Assembly (NCBI GenBank): GCA_002049455.2
Contig: KV918834.1
Coordinates: forward strand, 1-64,000
Length of the DNA stretch: 64,000 bases
Source of the DNA: Porphyra umbilicalis
Lineage: Eukaryota; Rhodophyta; Bangiophyceae; Bangiales; Bangiaceae
Direction: 5' to 3'
The notes below the pieces were generated by a model that was given only the letters and a program-made list of their open reading frames with translations, searched no databases and had not been told where the DNA came from. Below, piece by piece: positions 1 to 8,925 of this stretch. How positions within the stretch are numbered: position 1 is the stretch's first letter; each line of letters begins with the position of its first letter. The position numbers and the translations under genes were made by a program.

Positions 1-196
1 AGAGGTCACCGACACGTCTCGACGTCGGTGGCCAACGGCGCGACCTCGTCCCCCGCACCGCCACCCCACCAGACCACGCAGACAGCCACAGCCACCGCCG
101 CTCGCGCGCACGCGCGGCGCCCGCCGCCGCTTTGAGCGTCCGCCCGCCCGTTGCACCCGCCCGCGCCCGGCCGCCACACCGGCGCTCGCGCGCCTG

Positions 197-1321
197 TCAT
201 CCGCCCCCCCCCCCCCCCCAGCCCCCCCCCCCCCCCCCTCCCCCGCCTTTTTCCGCTGCTCCCGCAACACCGCATCCACGCGCTCACGGTCGGCGCCAAA
301 GGCGCGGCGGAGGCGCGCGACGCGGGCGCCCTTGGCCTCCCGCGCCTCAAAGCGGTAAAACGCAACGGGCATTTGGCGCTCGCGGGCGGCCTTTTTGGCG
401 CGCCGCGCCGCCGACCGGCGGTGGGGCGCCGACAGCCCCGCCGCAGCTGCGGCGGCCGACGCTGCCGCCGCCGCCGCGGCGGGCTCCACGCCGGGCGCGG
501 CGGCCGCCGCCGCCGCCGCCGCCGCCGCCACAGCCCCCGTTGCCGGCAGGCCCGGGACGGCGGCGGCGGCGGCCGCCGCCGACGGCACGACGCCGACGCC
601 CGCGTTGGCCGCCGCCGCCGCGGGCCCGCGGGTGACCAACTCAAAGCCGTCCGCGTCGACGCGCGGGGCGGTGGCGGCGGCGGCGGCGGCGGCGGCCGCC
701 GCAGCCGCCTGCCGCTCGGCGGCGGCGGCGAGCGCCGCCTCTGCCGACGCCCGCAGCGCCGCCTCGGAGCGGTCGGCGACGTGCGTCGCGAGCCACGCGG
801 CGGGCCCCCCCCCCCCGCCGCGACCCAGTGGGCGGCGAGCGCCGCGCCGACGGCTGACGCGTCGAGCGCGCGCGCCGGGTGGCGGAGGGCGGCGGCTACG
901 GCGGCGGCGCCGCCGGCCGCGGGGGGGAAGGTCACCCGCGCAAAGGCGCCGCGGCCGTCGCGGAGGGGGCCCACGACGATCCGCCCGCCGTCGGGGCGGT
1001 GGGCGGTGGCGACGGCGGCGGCGGCGGCGGGGCCGTCGTCGCCGTCGCCGTCGACGCCCGGGGGGTCGGGTAGCCGCACCAGGCCGGAGACGTCGAGGGC
1101 GGTAAAGTTGGGGGGTAGATTGGCGATGAAGAGGGCGGCGGGGGGGGGGTGGCACCCGCGGGGGTGCCGCCGCCGCCGCTGCCGCCCGAGACGGCCGACG
1201 AGACGTGGCGGCGGAGGTAGAGGACGTGGGTGGCGGCGGGGACGCCAGGAACGGGGGGGAGGGGGATGGAGAAGGGGACAAAGCCGTTGGAGGGGGGGGG
1301 TTCTGGGGGAGAGGACTCCAT
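197..1321 (-). CDS. RRP7: Rrp7-like ribosome biogenesis protein, reading frame split at homopolymer runs
   Basis: Rrp7 is a nucleolar factor of the small-subunit processome needed for 18S rRNA maturation. Three blocks in the right order and strand match the family. An N-terminal block begins at the ATG at 1321 and includes GFVPFSIPLPP and THVLYLRRH. A central RRM has an RNP2-like LFIANLPPNF and an RNP1-like GRGAFARVTF. A C-terminal part has WLATHVADRSEAALR, then VDADGFELVTRG, then the terminal helix with MPVAFYRFEAREAKG and RRAFGADRERVDAVLREQ. The three blocks are not in one frame: the changes fall at a G run near 1141-1150 and a C run near 806-816. An alanine-rich low-complexity insert (about 430-600) separates the last two motifs. 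The exact stop is uncertain, because another homopolymer lies at 205-240; a stop in one frame occurs at 197-199. Either the runs carry assembly indels or the locus is a pseudogene. Identification rests on motif order and spacing recalled from human RRP7A. Confidence 0.68.
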
Positions 1322-1448
1322 GGCGGCTTTGCCTGGGGAGGTGGAGGAAACCACAGAGGTGGATGGGGCGGCGGTCGACGCGACGGGAGCGACGGTAAAG
1401 AGGACGCCGACCACCGTCGTCGGTCGCCCCCACGCTTGATGAGAGAAC

Positions 1449-2119
1449 TTGATCAGACACGAAGAGTTAAAATGTCGTATCAGAGTATTCGCTTCCCTCT
1501 CAATTGCAGGACGCCGCCACCCCCGAGGGCGCCCACGGGCGCCCGGGCGACCCGACCGCGCAACGGGCCTGGGCTGCCGACGCACACGGGCGCCTCGACG
1601 GCGTCGCGCGGGAGTCCTTGACCCTTGGGGCCTCCCGCGTGACGCGGGCGTCTGGCGCGGACCGCGGGGGGGAGGGCTCGGCGGCGGGCCGGCGGGGGGA
1701 ATGGGGCGGCATGGGGCGGCCGCTGCGCTCGCCCGTGGTCGCCGACCGGCGGTCGTGCGGGCGGCGGCGCGCTCATGATGAGTGGGGCTGTCTCCTGCTG
1801 CCGCCCGCCGCACGCTATGGCCTTGGCATACGACCGCCTAGCAGAGGGGAAATGCCGTCTGCCGCTGCTGCCGTGGCCGCGCCGTAGTGCCGCCATTGGT
1901 GCGCATCGGTGCCGCCGGTGGGGGGATCAAACCTCCGCTCGGGCGGCCAACACGGACAGTGCAGGCCGTTGCACTCGTCAGTCATCGTGTCGTCTCGTTC
2001 CAGCAGGTCTGCCTCTGTAGAGAGCCACGTTGCAAGCACACATCTAATTCCTTCCCCTCCCTGTCTCACTCGTGCGCGTACACGCGCGTGTGCTCCCCAG
2101 CACCCAAGCCGTTTACACG
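1449..2119. other. GC-rich stretch without a recognised gene
   Basis: Open frames exist on both strands (for example 138 codons on the minus strand, 1480-1896), but all are rich in Arg, Pro, Ala and Gly, as expected from random open frames in very GC-rich DNA. I see no domain. The stretch may hold the upstream region of the Rrp7-like gene. Confidence 0.4.
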
Positions 2120-2478
2120 GCGCAGTGGTGACTAACCGGGGGTGGGACACAAATGCCATTATGGGCCATGTGGACCCACATTCGGTCACGGAATCGGCCT
2201 GTGCGGGGTCACACACGCAGATTTTTCCCACAAACCTTTGTGAAGCGCACTTCCTGTCCACTTGGGCGGCCAGACTCGGCGCCATGCTCTTCCTCTCGTC
2301 GAGACGCTTCTGGCGGTGTAAAGACATCCAACCCAAGAAGACAGGAAGTATCATCCACAAAGGTTTGTGGAAAAAGTCTGCGTGTGTGACCCCGCACACG
2401 CCGATTCCGTGACCGAATGTGGGTCCACATGGCCCATAATGGCATTTGTGTCCCACCCCCGGTTAGTCACCACTGCGC
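2120..2478. mobile_element. MITE-like element with about 130-140-bp terminal inverted repeats
   Basis: The left arm (about 2120-2260) starts GCGCAGTGGTGACTAAC and its reverse complement forms the right arm (about 2340-2478). The two arms are nearly identical for about 130 bp and then diverge slightly near a shared ACAAACCTTTG block. Only about 80 bp of unrelated sequence lies between them, so the element cannot encode a transposase. This is the build of a foldback-type non-autonomous DNA transposon. A target-site duplication is not clear; only a 2-bp CG can be argued. The superfamily is undetermined. Confidence 0.85.
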
Positions 2479-2532
2479 GGGGAGCGGGCACAAGCACAAG
2501 GGGACCCACGCACTGGGGGGGGGAGATGGTGG

Positions 2533-3000
2533 TTGCAGGAAACGAGCGGCGAGCGGGCGCTTCCGCCGTGCCGCCGACCCCGATGCGTAGGCCGCCACGG
2601 CGGCACCCGCCCGGCGGCGCTGACCACCCCCGTGCCCGCCGTCCGACGCTGGCCCCTGCCCGACGTGCTGCGCGGCGTGGCGCCCTACGAGTGCGCCGCG
2701 CCGCCGCCGCTGATGCCGACGCGGGCGCGTCGCGGCTCGCAGCGGATACCGTGTGCCGGGCGGGCGGTCGAGTGGCCACCGTCGCCCGGAGAGCTCCCCC
2801 CGCCTCGCCGCAGCGTGCGCGAACGGCGCGACGCGGTCTGGTGGGGCACAGTTCGCCGCATGCGCGCCCGAGCGGCAGCCAAAAGGACGGCGACGGGCAG
2901 CCGGTACCCACCGCCACGCGTGTGGCCGCGCCTCCCCCCCGCCGCCCTCCCCCCCAGCCCCTTTCGCAATGGCCGCCGCCAGCCAGGCGCGACCAGGTAA
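2533..3000 (+). CDS. Possible exon, unknown product
   Basis: A plus-strand frame of 155 codons is less repetitive than its surroundings. It includes PLPDVLRGVAPYECAAPP and RRDAVWWGTVRRMRARAA, and ends next to a good splice-donor-like CAG/GTAAAA at about 2995. No domain is recognised. The competing minus-strand frame (2467-3414) is Pro/Arg low complexity. In DNA of this composition open frames are common, so this is only a candidate. Confidence 0.18.
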   Translation: MQETSGERALPPCRRPRCVGRHGGTRPAALTTPVPAVRRWPLPDVLRGVAPYECAAPPPLMPTRARRGSQRIPCAGRAVEWPPSPGELPPPRRSVRERRDAVWWGTVRRMRARAAAKRTATGSRYPPPRVWPRLPPAALPPSPFRNGRRQPGATR

Positions 3001-3071
3001 AATACCAGCGACGCCGCCGCCGCCCCTATAGAACAGCGGCGCCGCTGGGGAGCGCCCGAGGCGAGCGGCAG

Positions 3072-3111
<40 letters not shown>

Positions 3112-3420
3112 TCTCCGCCGCGTGGAGCACCGCCCACGCCGCCCGGCAGCTCTCCCCCCCTCGCTTCCCCCCCACGGCGCAGCGGTAGGCGGTCGCGGCC
3201 AGCAGCCGCCGCTGCCCCCCGGCGGCTCGGGGGGCGGGCGCGGTGGGTGGTCGTCTGTTGTTTGCCGGCGGGCAGTGGGCGGCGGCCGCCGGCGGCCGTG
3301 AGGCCGCGGCGGCCAAGGCGGGGACGCGTCAGCGCGGGTGTGGGTGGGGCGCTGGGGGGGGGGGGGCGGCGGTGGCAGCGGCGGCGGCAGCAGGGGCGGC
3401 AGCGGCGGCCCCACGCGGCG

Positions 3421-4120
3421 TCATTGTCGGTGGCGGCAACGTCGTCGGCGGCAGCCGCCGCGGCCGCCTCCTCTGCCTCCTCTGCCGCCGCTTCGTTGTC
3501 GGCATCGTCGAGCGCCCCCCCCGGCCACAGGGACGCCTCCCCGCCGCTCCCGCGACGCGGTCACCCCCGCCAGCACGCCGTCCCACTCGTACGCCAGCGC
3601 CACCACCGCCCGCAGCTCCGCGTCCACAATGCCCAGGGTGATGACGTGCCGCTCGCCGCCCACCGCTGGGGGGCCGTCGGAGAAGGAGCCGTCGGCGCAG
3701 AGGGAGGCGCGGCGGCGCAGCGCGCCGCGCGTCGCAGTCGTAACCCGCCACCGCCACTGGGGGGGGGGGGGTGCGTCGTAGCGACCCCCCCCGCGCCTGC
3801 CACCGGCGACGCGCCCGGCAGCCGGCAGCGGTCCCCCCCCCCCCTGCCTCGAGAAAGATGGTTGTCCACGTGACGGCCACGCGGTCGTTATCGGCGGCGG
3901 CGCCGTGGTCCACCGCCGCCGTCACCCGCGTGGGCACCGACGCGAGGACGTCGCCGCGGGGGGAGAGCAGCTGCCGGCGGGCGGCCCAGGTGCCGACGTT
4001 GCGCAGGTGGCCCGTCCAGGCGAGGGCGTCCTCCTCGGTCAGTGCCGGGTCGACCAGCTGCCGCGCCACGTCGGGGGGGGGGTGCGGTAGCGGGGGCGAC
4101 CCCCCCCTCCCCCCCGCCAC
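3421..4120 (-). CDS. DUF3598 / CpcS-CpeS-like lipocalin candidate, frame split at homopolymers
   Basis: Two minus-strand blocks together resemble DUF3598 proteins, beta-barrel relatives of the CpcS/CpeS phycobilin lyases found in cyanobacteria and algae. The first block (about 3850-4090) has ALAWTGHLRNVGTWAARRQ, then LLSPRGDVLASVPTRV and VAVTWTTIF, matching the family's W-x-GTW...P-G opening strand. The second (about 3560-3730) has ADGSFSDGPP, HVITLGIVDAELRAVVALAY and VLAGVTASRE, matching the family's NGAFSQG and closing VTLIRE strand. The blocks lie in different frames, separated by G and C runs around 3763-3772 and 3833-3842. An upstream minus-strand segment (about 4262 down to 4133) could give an alanine-rich leader. 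If the call is right, the product would bind a tetrapyrrole or another hydrophobic ligand, probably in the plastid; that is inference. The alternative is an unrelated hypothetical protein. Confidence 0.42.
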
Positions 4121-4303
4121 CCACCTGGCCGGCTACCCGTCACCGCCGCCGGCGGTGGCCGCCACGAGTGACGCGGCAATGATGTCTGCCGCCGCCGCCC
4201 GCATCGGCACGCTGCGGCGAGCGCTGGTGGCCGCAGCGGCGGCGGCGGGGGCAGGCGCCCCCATGGCCACCCACCTAGCCGCGTCCACCGACGGGGCGCT
4301 GGC

Positions 4304-5273
4304 CTAGGCGGCGGCAGCGGCGGCGCGGGTGGCGGCGGCACCGCCGCCGCCAGCCACCCCCGCCGCCGCCGCTACCGCCGCCACTGCAGCGGCGGCGGCG
4401 GCGCTGGCGGTGGTGCGGCCGCTAGAGGGCCGCTGGTCGCCCCCCCCGCGCGCCGCCCCTACATCCTCTCCTCCCTTGTGGCGCTGGCCGCTGCCGCTGC
4501 AGCCGCTGCCGCTGCCGCCGTGGCCGTCGTCGACGCTGCCGCCGTCGACGCTGGCGGCGCCCCCGCCCCCCCCACCCCCCCCCCCCCCCTCCGCAGCGAC
4601 GCCCCAGCCCGCCGCGTCGGCAGTGAGCGCCACCGCCCGCGCCACCCGCGCGGCGCCCACACGCCGACTGTGGAGCGCCGCCCGGAGCGCCGCCGCCGCC
4701 GCCGGCTTACCGGCGGGCGCCAGCGCCGCGGGCGGCGGCGAGACCCCAGCGACGGCAGGGGGCGCGCCCGGGGGGACACCACCAGCCCCGTCGGCGGGGC
4801 GGCGGCGGCGGCCGGCGGCGGCCGCGACACGGCGCCGGGGGGGGAGGGGGGGGGGGGCCGCCCGCCGTGGCGCCGGGCAGAGCGCCCGTCGCGGGCGCCG
4901 GGGGAGCGTCGTGACGAGCGGCGGCGGGCGGCGCGGGCGGCGGCGGCGGCGGCAGCGTCGCCGCCGCTGCGCACAGAGCCGCCCGCTAGCTAGCGCTGGC
5001 GGGCGCGTCGGCGGGGGCGCGTGCGCCATGGACCGGCGGGGCGTGGCCCCCTGTGCGTCTGGCCGCCTGCGCGCGGGCGCGCCCGCCAGCTCCCGCCGGC
5101 CCGGCGTCTGCCCCGCGGCTGTGGGGCACACGCGCGCAAACGGGGGGGGACGGCCATTTGTGTTGCAGACGGCGCGCACTCCGCCAGCGCGCCCACCCCA
5201 ACGTGGTCGCCCCCCCAGCACCCGTCGGCACCCCCCCCCCGCCACCGTCGGCACCCCCCCCGCCACCGGTTAA
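4304..5273. other. Alanine/glycine/arginine low-complexity region, strand unclear
   Basis: Long open frames run on both strands (plus 4329-5273, minus 4304-5266). Both are dominated by Ala, Gly, Pro and Arg runs. The minus frame has one less repetitive patch (ALRAALHSRRVGAARVARAV) and the plus frame ends at TAA beside an AATAAA-like TTAATAAATC at about 5271. No domain is recognised, and neither strand can be preferred with confidence. Confidence 0.3.
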
Positions 5274-5348
5274 TAAATCCTCGACGCTGTCGCGCCAGTG
5301 CGGCGGGCGTGACGGGCGGCGGGGGGGGGGGGTGGGGGGGGGTATTCG

Positions 5349-6038
5349 TTAGTAGGTCCCTGCCAGTGTCAAAACGTGGCGCCGGGAAAAAAGGAGCGGG
5401 CGTGAGTTTAGGGAGGGAGCCGCCGCCCCCGGGGCGGGGGCGCCGCCGCGGCCGCCGCCGCGGCCGCCGGCGGGGCAAGTGAAACAGTGGGGCCCGCGGG
5501 TAGAGGCCCCGCGGCGGCCACACCCGCCCTCATCGGGGTCCCGCCAAGGGCGACAGGGCGCACATGCCTCCCGCCGCGGCGGCCACGGCCTCGGGGCCGC
5601 CGCCGCGGGGGGCCGGCCCGTCGGCGGCGGCGGCGCCGCCGCCGCCGCCGTTGGCATCATCCTCGGCAACGGGCGGCAGCGGCGCCCGGTGCGGCGGCCG
5701 GCGGCCGAGGCGGGGCGGTGCCGCCGTCGCCGCCGCCGCGGCGGCGGCGGCAGCGACAGCGCCGTCGGTGGCGCCGTCGGCTGGGGCCCCCTCATCCCAC
5801 CTCCCCCGACCCCCCCGCCCCCGCCGCCGCCGCTGGGCACCAGAGGGGACTGGCTGCCGTCGGCGACCGCCCACGACAGCGTGTCGGGGCGGGGTGGCGC
5901 GCGCCGCCGGCCACCGCCGCCGGAGCGGGAGGCGCCGCTGCTGCCCCAGCTGCTGCTGCCGCCGCCGCAGCCGCCGCCGCCGCCGGGGAGGGCGTCGCCG
6001 ACGAGAAGAGACTGGCCCGCCAGCCTCACGACGGTCAC
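5349..6038 (-). CDS. Possible low-complexity protein with two similar DTLSW segments
   Basis: A minus-strand frame of 229 codons contains RRAPPRPDTLSWAVADGS. Just upstream, and extending into the leader, is RGDTLSWVTVVRLAGQSLL. The two DTLSW segments sit about 165 bp apart and share DNA similarity (GACACGCTGTCGTGGG). The rest is Gly, Arg and Pro runs with several homopolymers. The short duplicated segment is the only non-random feature I can point to. No family is recognised. Confidence 0.25.
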   Translation of the reverse strand: MTVVRLAGQSLLVGDALPGGGGGCGGGSSSWGSSGASRSGGGGRRRAPPRPDTLSWAVADGSQSPLVPSGGGGGGGVGGGGMRGPQPTAPPTALSLPPPPRRRRRRHRPASAAGRRTGRRCRPLPRMMPTAAAAAPPPPTGRPPAAAAPRPWPPRREACAPCRPWRDPDEGGCGRRGASTRGPHCFTCPAGGRGGGRGGAPAPGAAAPSLNSRPLLFSRRHVLTLAGTY

Positions 6039-6310
6039 CCACGACAGCGTGTCGCCCCGCGGGGGAGCTCCCCACCCGCCGCTGGCCGCACGCGGCGCTT
6101 GCTTGCTCCTCTGCTACGCCGCCAGAAAGTATACGCGGCTGCTGGAACAATGCCCCAGTTGGACAGAACAGCTCAATCGAACAGGAAAATGGGTTTCCTC
6201 TGACGACATGTTGGTGCAGAGATGCCCATGCCCACGCCCCGCCCCCCCACGGTTCCCCTACACTTCTAAAACAGCGTTCAAAGGCAGTCGTGTCCTCACC
6301 TGGTGCACCC

Positions 6311-7687
6311 TCACCCAGTCGCCGCGTTCGATGAGCCATTCCCGATTGCCACCCCCTCGCTCCCGTTCTCGCCTGCCTCCTCCTTATGGGAGTACGTGAA
6401 CTGGTCAATGATGCTATTGTCCGCGCCGCAGTAGGCCACCCTGGCCGGCTCGTACGCAGCCGACTGGACGTACGTCATCAGCACGCATTCGTCGCCAGTC
6501 TCCCCCCGCCGCGCGCCCCCCCCATTGAGCGTGAACGCGTCGTCCGCGTCAATGCCCAGCGCGTAGGTGGTCCACCGCGCGCCATTGGTGAGGTTCACCA
6601 CATCCACAGCCTCAAACTCCTTGATCCCCGCGGCGGCCATCAGATTGCGCGACACCCCGACGCTCCCATGGTACCGAACGCTCTTGTCCGTAACGCGAAC
6701 CCCGTGGAGCTTGGAAGCTACCCATCGGCGCACCAGCGGTGGCGACGGCGCGACGGTGGCGTCGGCGTCGGCGGCGGCGGCGGCGGTGGTGCGCCCCCCC
6801 ACCTTCTGGCCGACCAGTGCGAACCACGCCTGCGCCTCCCCGTTGCACAGGGCCTCAATGTTGGCGCCCAGCAGCCCCGCATAGGTGTCGAGGTAGGCGT
6901 CAGAGCAGCGATCGAGGCGCGCCCGTTCCGACGAAATCCGCCCCACCATGCGGCGGTAGTTTGTGACCAGCTGGCCCGACAGGTCGCGTGTGCGAAGGGT
7001 GGTCACACCCGCAGCGGCGAGGCCCACCTCGTACGCGCTGGGGGTGAGCAGCTCGTCCACATGCAGGCGCTCCTTAAAAGCCGACAGCACGGACGCATCA
7101 GCCGCCGGCCCCGCCATGATGTCACTCATCACCACGTGACCGCCGGGCACCAGCACACGGGCGGCTTCGGCAAAGACCTTGTCTTTGGCGTTGGAGTGCA
7201 CGATTGCATCCTGCGACCACACAATGTTGAAGGAAGCTGTCCAGTCGGCGGGGAGCTTCTCAAATGAGCCGGTCACGACGGTGACGAGGTCGCTCAGGTC
7301 GCGCGCCACCACCTCCGACCTGTTGGCCGCATTCTGTTCCGCACACAAATTGAGGCACGTGACGGAGCACCCCGTCTCGGCGGCGAGCTTGTGCGCCGCC
7401 CCGCCGTTGCCCGCCCCCAAATCCAGCACCTTCACACCCGGCCCAAACGTCACGCCCGCCGACTCGCCCAGCGATCGGAGAACAGCAATGGTGTTCTCCG
7501 CGGCGTCGCGTGTCGAGTCACTTGCCTTCGTATAAACGCCATAGTGCACGTCCGAGCCGCCGTCTCCCATGACCACCGAATAGAACTGGGCCGACTCGGG
7601 AGTATCATACTGTGCCAGCACCGTAGAGGTCGTGTCGCCGGCCTCGGGAGCTTGGGCGGGGGCGTTCCCACTGTTGGTGCCTGTCAT
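6311..7687 (-). CDS. Bifunctional N-methyltransferase / aspartate 1-decarboxylase (PanD) fusion, predicted beta-alanine N-methylation
   Basis: Single uninterrupted frame; I prefer the ATG at 7687 (458 aa). Residues about 25-300 are a class I SAM methyltransferase of the glycine-sarcosine / sarcosine-dimethylglycine type: QFYSVVMGDGGSDVHYGVY near 35-52, the SAM loop VKVLDLGAGNGG at 86-96, and IVWSQDAIVH at 155-164. Residues about 319-430 are a full PanD domain: KLHGVRVTDKSVRYHGS, then NLTNGARWTTYAL, then TLNGGGA. PanD key residues are all visible: Lys326, the Gly341-Ser342 self-cleavage pair (codons at 6667-6662), Arg371, Tyr375 and Asn388. Known chemistry: PanD makes beta-alanine from L-aspartate using a pyruvoyl group formed from that Ser. 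Inference: the fused methyltransferase methylates beta-alanine, towards beta-alanine betaine. Self-cleavage would leave the methyltransferase attached to the PanD beta chain and free a C-terminal alpha chain of about 117 aa. An alternative in-frame ATG at 7900 adds 71 Ser/Pro/His-rich residues, possibly leader or 5' UTR. Confidence 0.9.
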   Translation of the reverse strand: MTGTNSGNAPAQAPEAGDTTSTVLAQYDTPESAQFYSVVMGDGGSDVHYGVYTKASDSTRDAAENTIAVLRSLGESAGVTFGPGVKVLDLGAGNGGAAHKLAAETGCSVTCLNLCAEQNAANRSEVVARDLSDLVTVVTGSFEKLPADWTASFNIVWSQDAIVHSNAKDKVFAEAARVLVPGGHVVMSDIMAGPAADASVLSAFKERLHVDELLTPSAYEVGLAAAGVTTLRTRDLSGQLVTNYRRMVGRISSERARLDRCSDAYLDTYAGLLGANIEALCNGEAQAWFALVGQKVGGRTTAAAAADADATVAPSPPLVRRWVASKLHGVRVTDKSVRYHGSVGVSRNLMAAAGIKEFEAVDVVNLTNGARWTTYALGIDADDAFTLNGGGARRGETGDECVLMTYVQSAAYEPARVAYCGADNSIIDQFTYSHKEEAGENGSEGVAIGNGSSNAATG

Positions 7688-8808
7688 GGTGACGGACGCG
7701 TGGGCGAGGAAGCGGAGGGAGGCGGAACGTGCACAGGGCGTAGCCGGAGAATGGGGTAAGCGGCAGGGAATGTGGTCCTGGAGGGGCGGGTGCTTGCTTG
7801 ATGAGATGTGGGGCGGATCGGGGATGGTGGAGACAGGCGGTCGGTGGCGATGGAGCTGCATTCGATGGCCACCACCTATTAATACAGTGCCTCCTCGCAT
7901 CTGTTCACCGACTGCCCCAAACAGTAGCCCCCATCACGATCAAGCATGGCGACGGGGAAAAGAAAAAATAGAACAGGCAAGCGGATTGCAAGATGACTCT
8001 TCCACATGTTGCTGACAAACGGTTGTTCAAGCCGTCCCAGTCATATCTAAGTACGGTATCGAATCCAATCGCCAGGTGCTTGGCCGCAGGACGACCATAC
8101 AGAAAGAGGCGATTCGTCCGGCGCACCGTCCTGAACCGCCATCCCCGCCCAGCCCCGTCCCAGTACGCATAAAGCTGCCGTTCTTGGGGATGTGTCACCC
8201 CTCCCCCATGGTCTCCTCCTTCCTTTCTACCCCCACCCAACCCTCCACTGACGTTGTGGCCTGCTGGCCCCGTCCTGGACGGCCGTCGAGGCGGTCGGCC
8301 GAGGGAGTAATGGGGGTCGTCTTACTCGCGCCGGTGTCGCACACGCTGTTTCTTCTCCCCATCGAGCCGAGCGTTGACATTCTGTTGCGGTCGTGGCCTT
8401 CTTCGGCAGTCTGGGCGGCCGCGCCGTCGCGACGGCGTCACAGTGTGCCCTCTGTGTTCAGAAACTACAGTGTTAAGATTAGAATGCGAACGAGATTCGC
8501 GAAATCCAGGGGTTGTCTTCAACTTGATGACAACAATCTGGCTGTACTACCCTCTGACAGTACGTCTTCGTCGGTGCTACTTTCTGGAATACGTCTCAGG
8601 TGAAATGTTGCCAGTGCGAACAGATGCGAGGCACTGTTAACGTACCAGAAGGACGTGCGACGCGGCCCAGTGTCAGCGCTCAACGTCCTGTCCAAGGGTC
8701 GGCTCAAAGCGAGTGCCGGCGATGGACCGGCCAACTTTTCTTCCCGCTGTCCTCCCCTGTCCTCGGCGGCGATGATCTGGGGGTGCGCTATCGTCACAAA
8801 GACTGCAT
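7688..8808. other. Upstream region of the methyltransferase-PanD gene; no other gene recognised
   Basis: GC content falls here compared with the first 6 kb. An AT-rich TATTAATA stands at about 7877-7884, some 190 bp upstream of the preferred ATG and on a suitable side for the gene's promoter; this is weak evidence. Open frames such as plus 8076-8603 and minus 7905-8240 show no recognisable domain or codon bias. Confidence 0.35.
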
Positions 8809-8925
8809 CTAGAACGGGAGGCCGAAAGAGGGTCCCGTTCGGAGGCAATCCGAACGGGAGCGACTCCCGTTCTCCCTCCCGTTCGCAAACGGAAGCAAGA
8901 ACGGGAGAAACTCCCGTTCTGGACA
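8809..8925. repeat. Cluster of short palindromes built on GAACGGGA/TCCCGTTC
   Basis: Within about 115 bp the 8-mer GAACGGGA and its complement recur many times and form back-to-back hairpins. Examples are TCCCGTTCGG-aggcaat-CCGAACGGGA, then GAACGGGAGCGACTCCCGTTC, then AGAACGGGAGAAACTCCCGTTCT. A second cluster with the same motif lies at about 9577-9652. The origin is unknown: it could be a foldback repeat or remains of a MITE family. Confidence 0.7.

Noticed and set aside
395-1105. Plus-strand alanine-rich open frame over the Rrp7-like region
   Set aside because: It is the mirror of GC-rich codons of the minus-strand gene; all conserved motifs are on the minus strand.
6386-7267. 293-codon plus-strand frame opposite the methyltransferase-PanD gene
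   Set aside because: It has no domain, and the minus strand carries every catalytic motif of two known enzymes.
6311-7900. Start of the fusion protein at 7900
   Set aside because: Kept only as an alternative. The extra 71 residues are Ser/Pro/His-rich and lie beyond the usual start of the methyltransferase family, although a targeting leader cannot be excluded.
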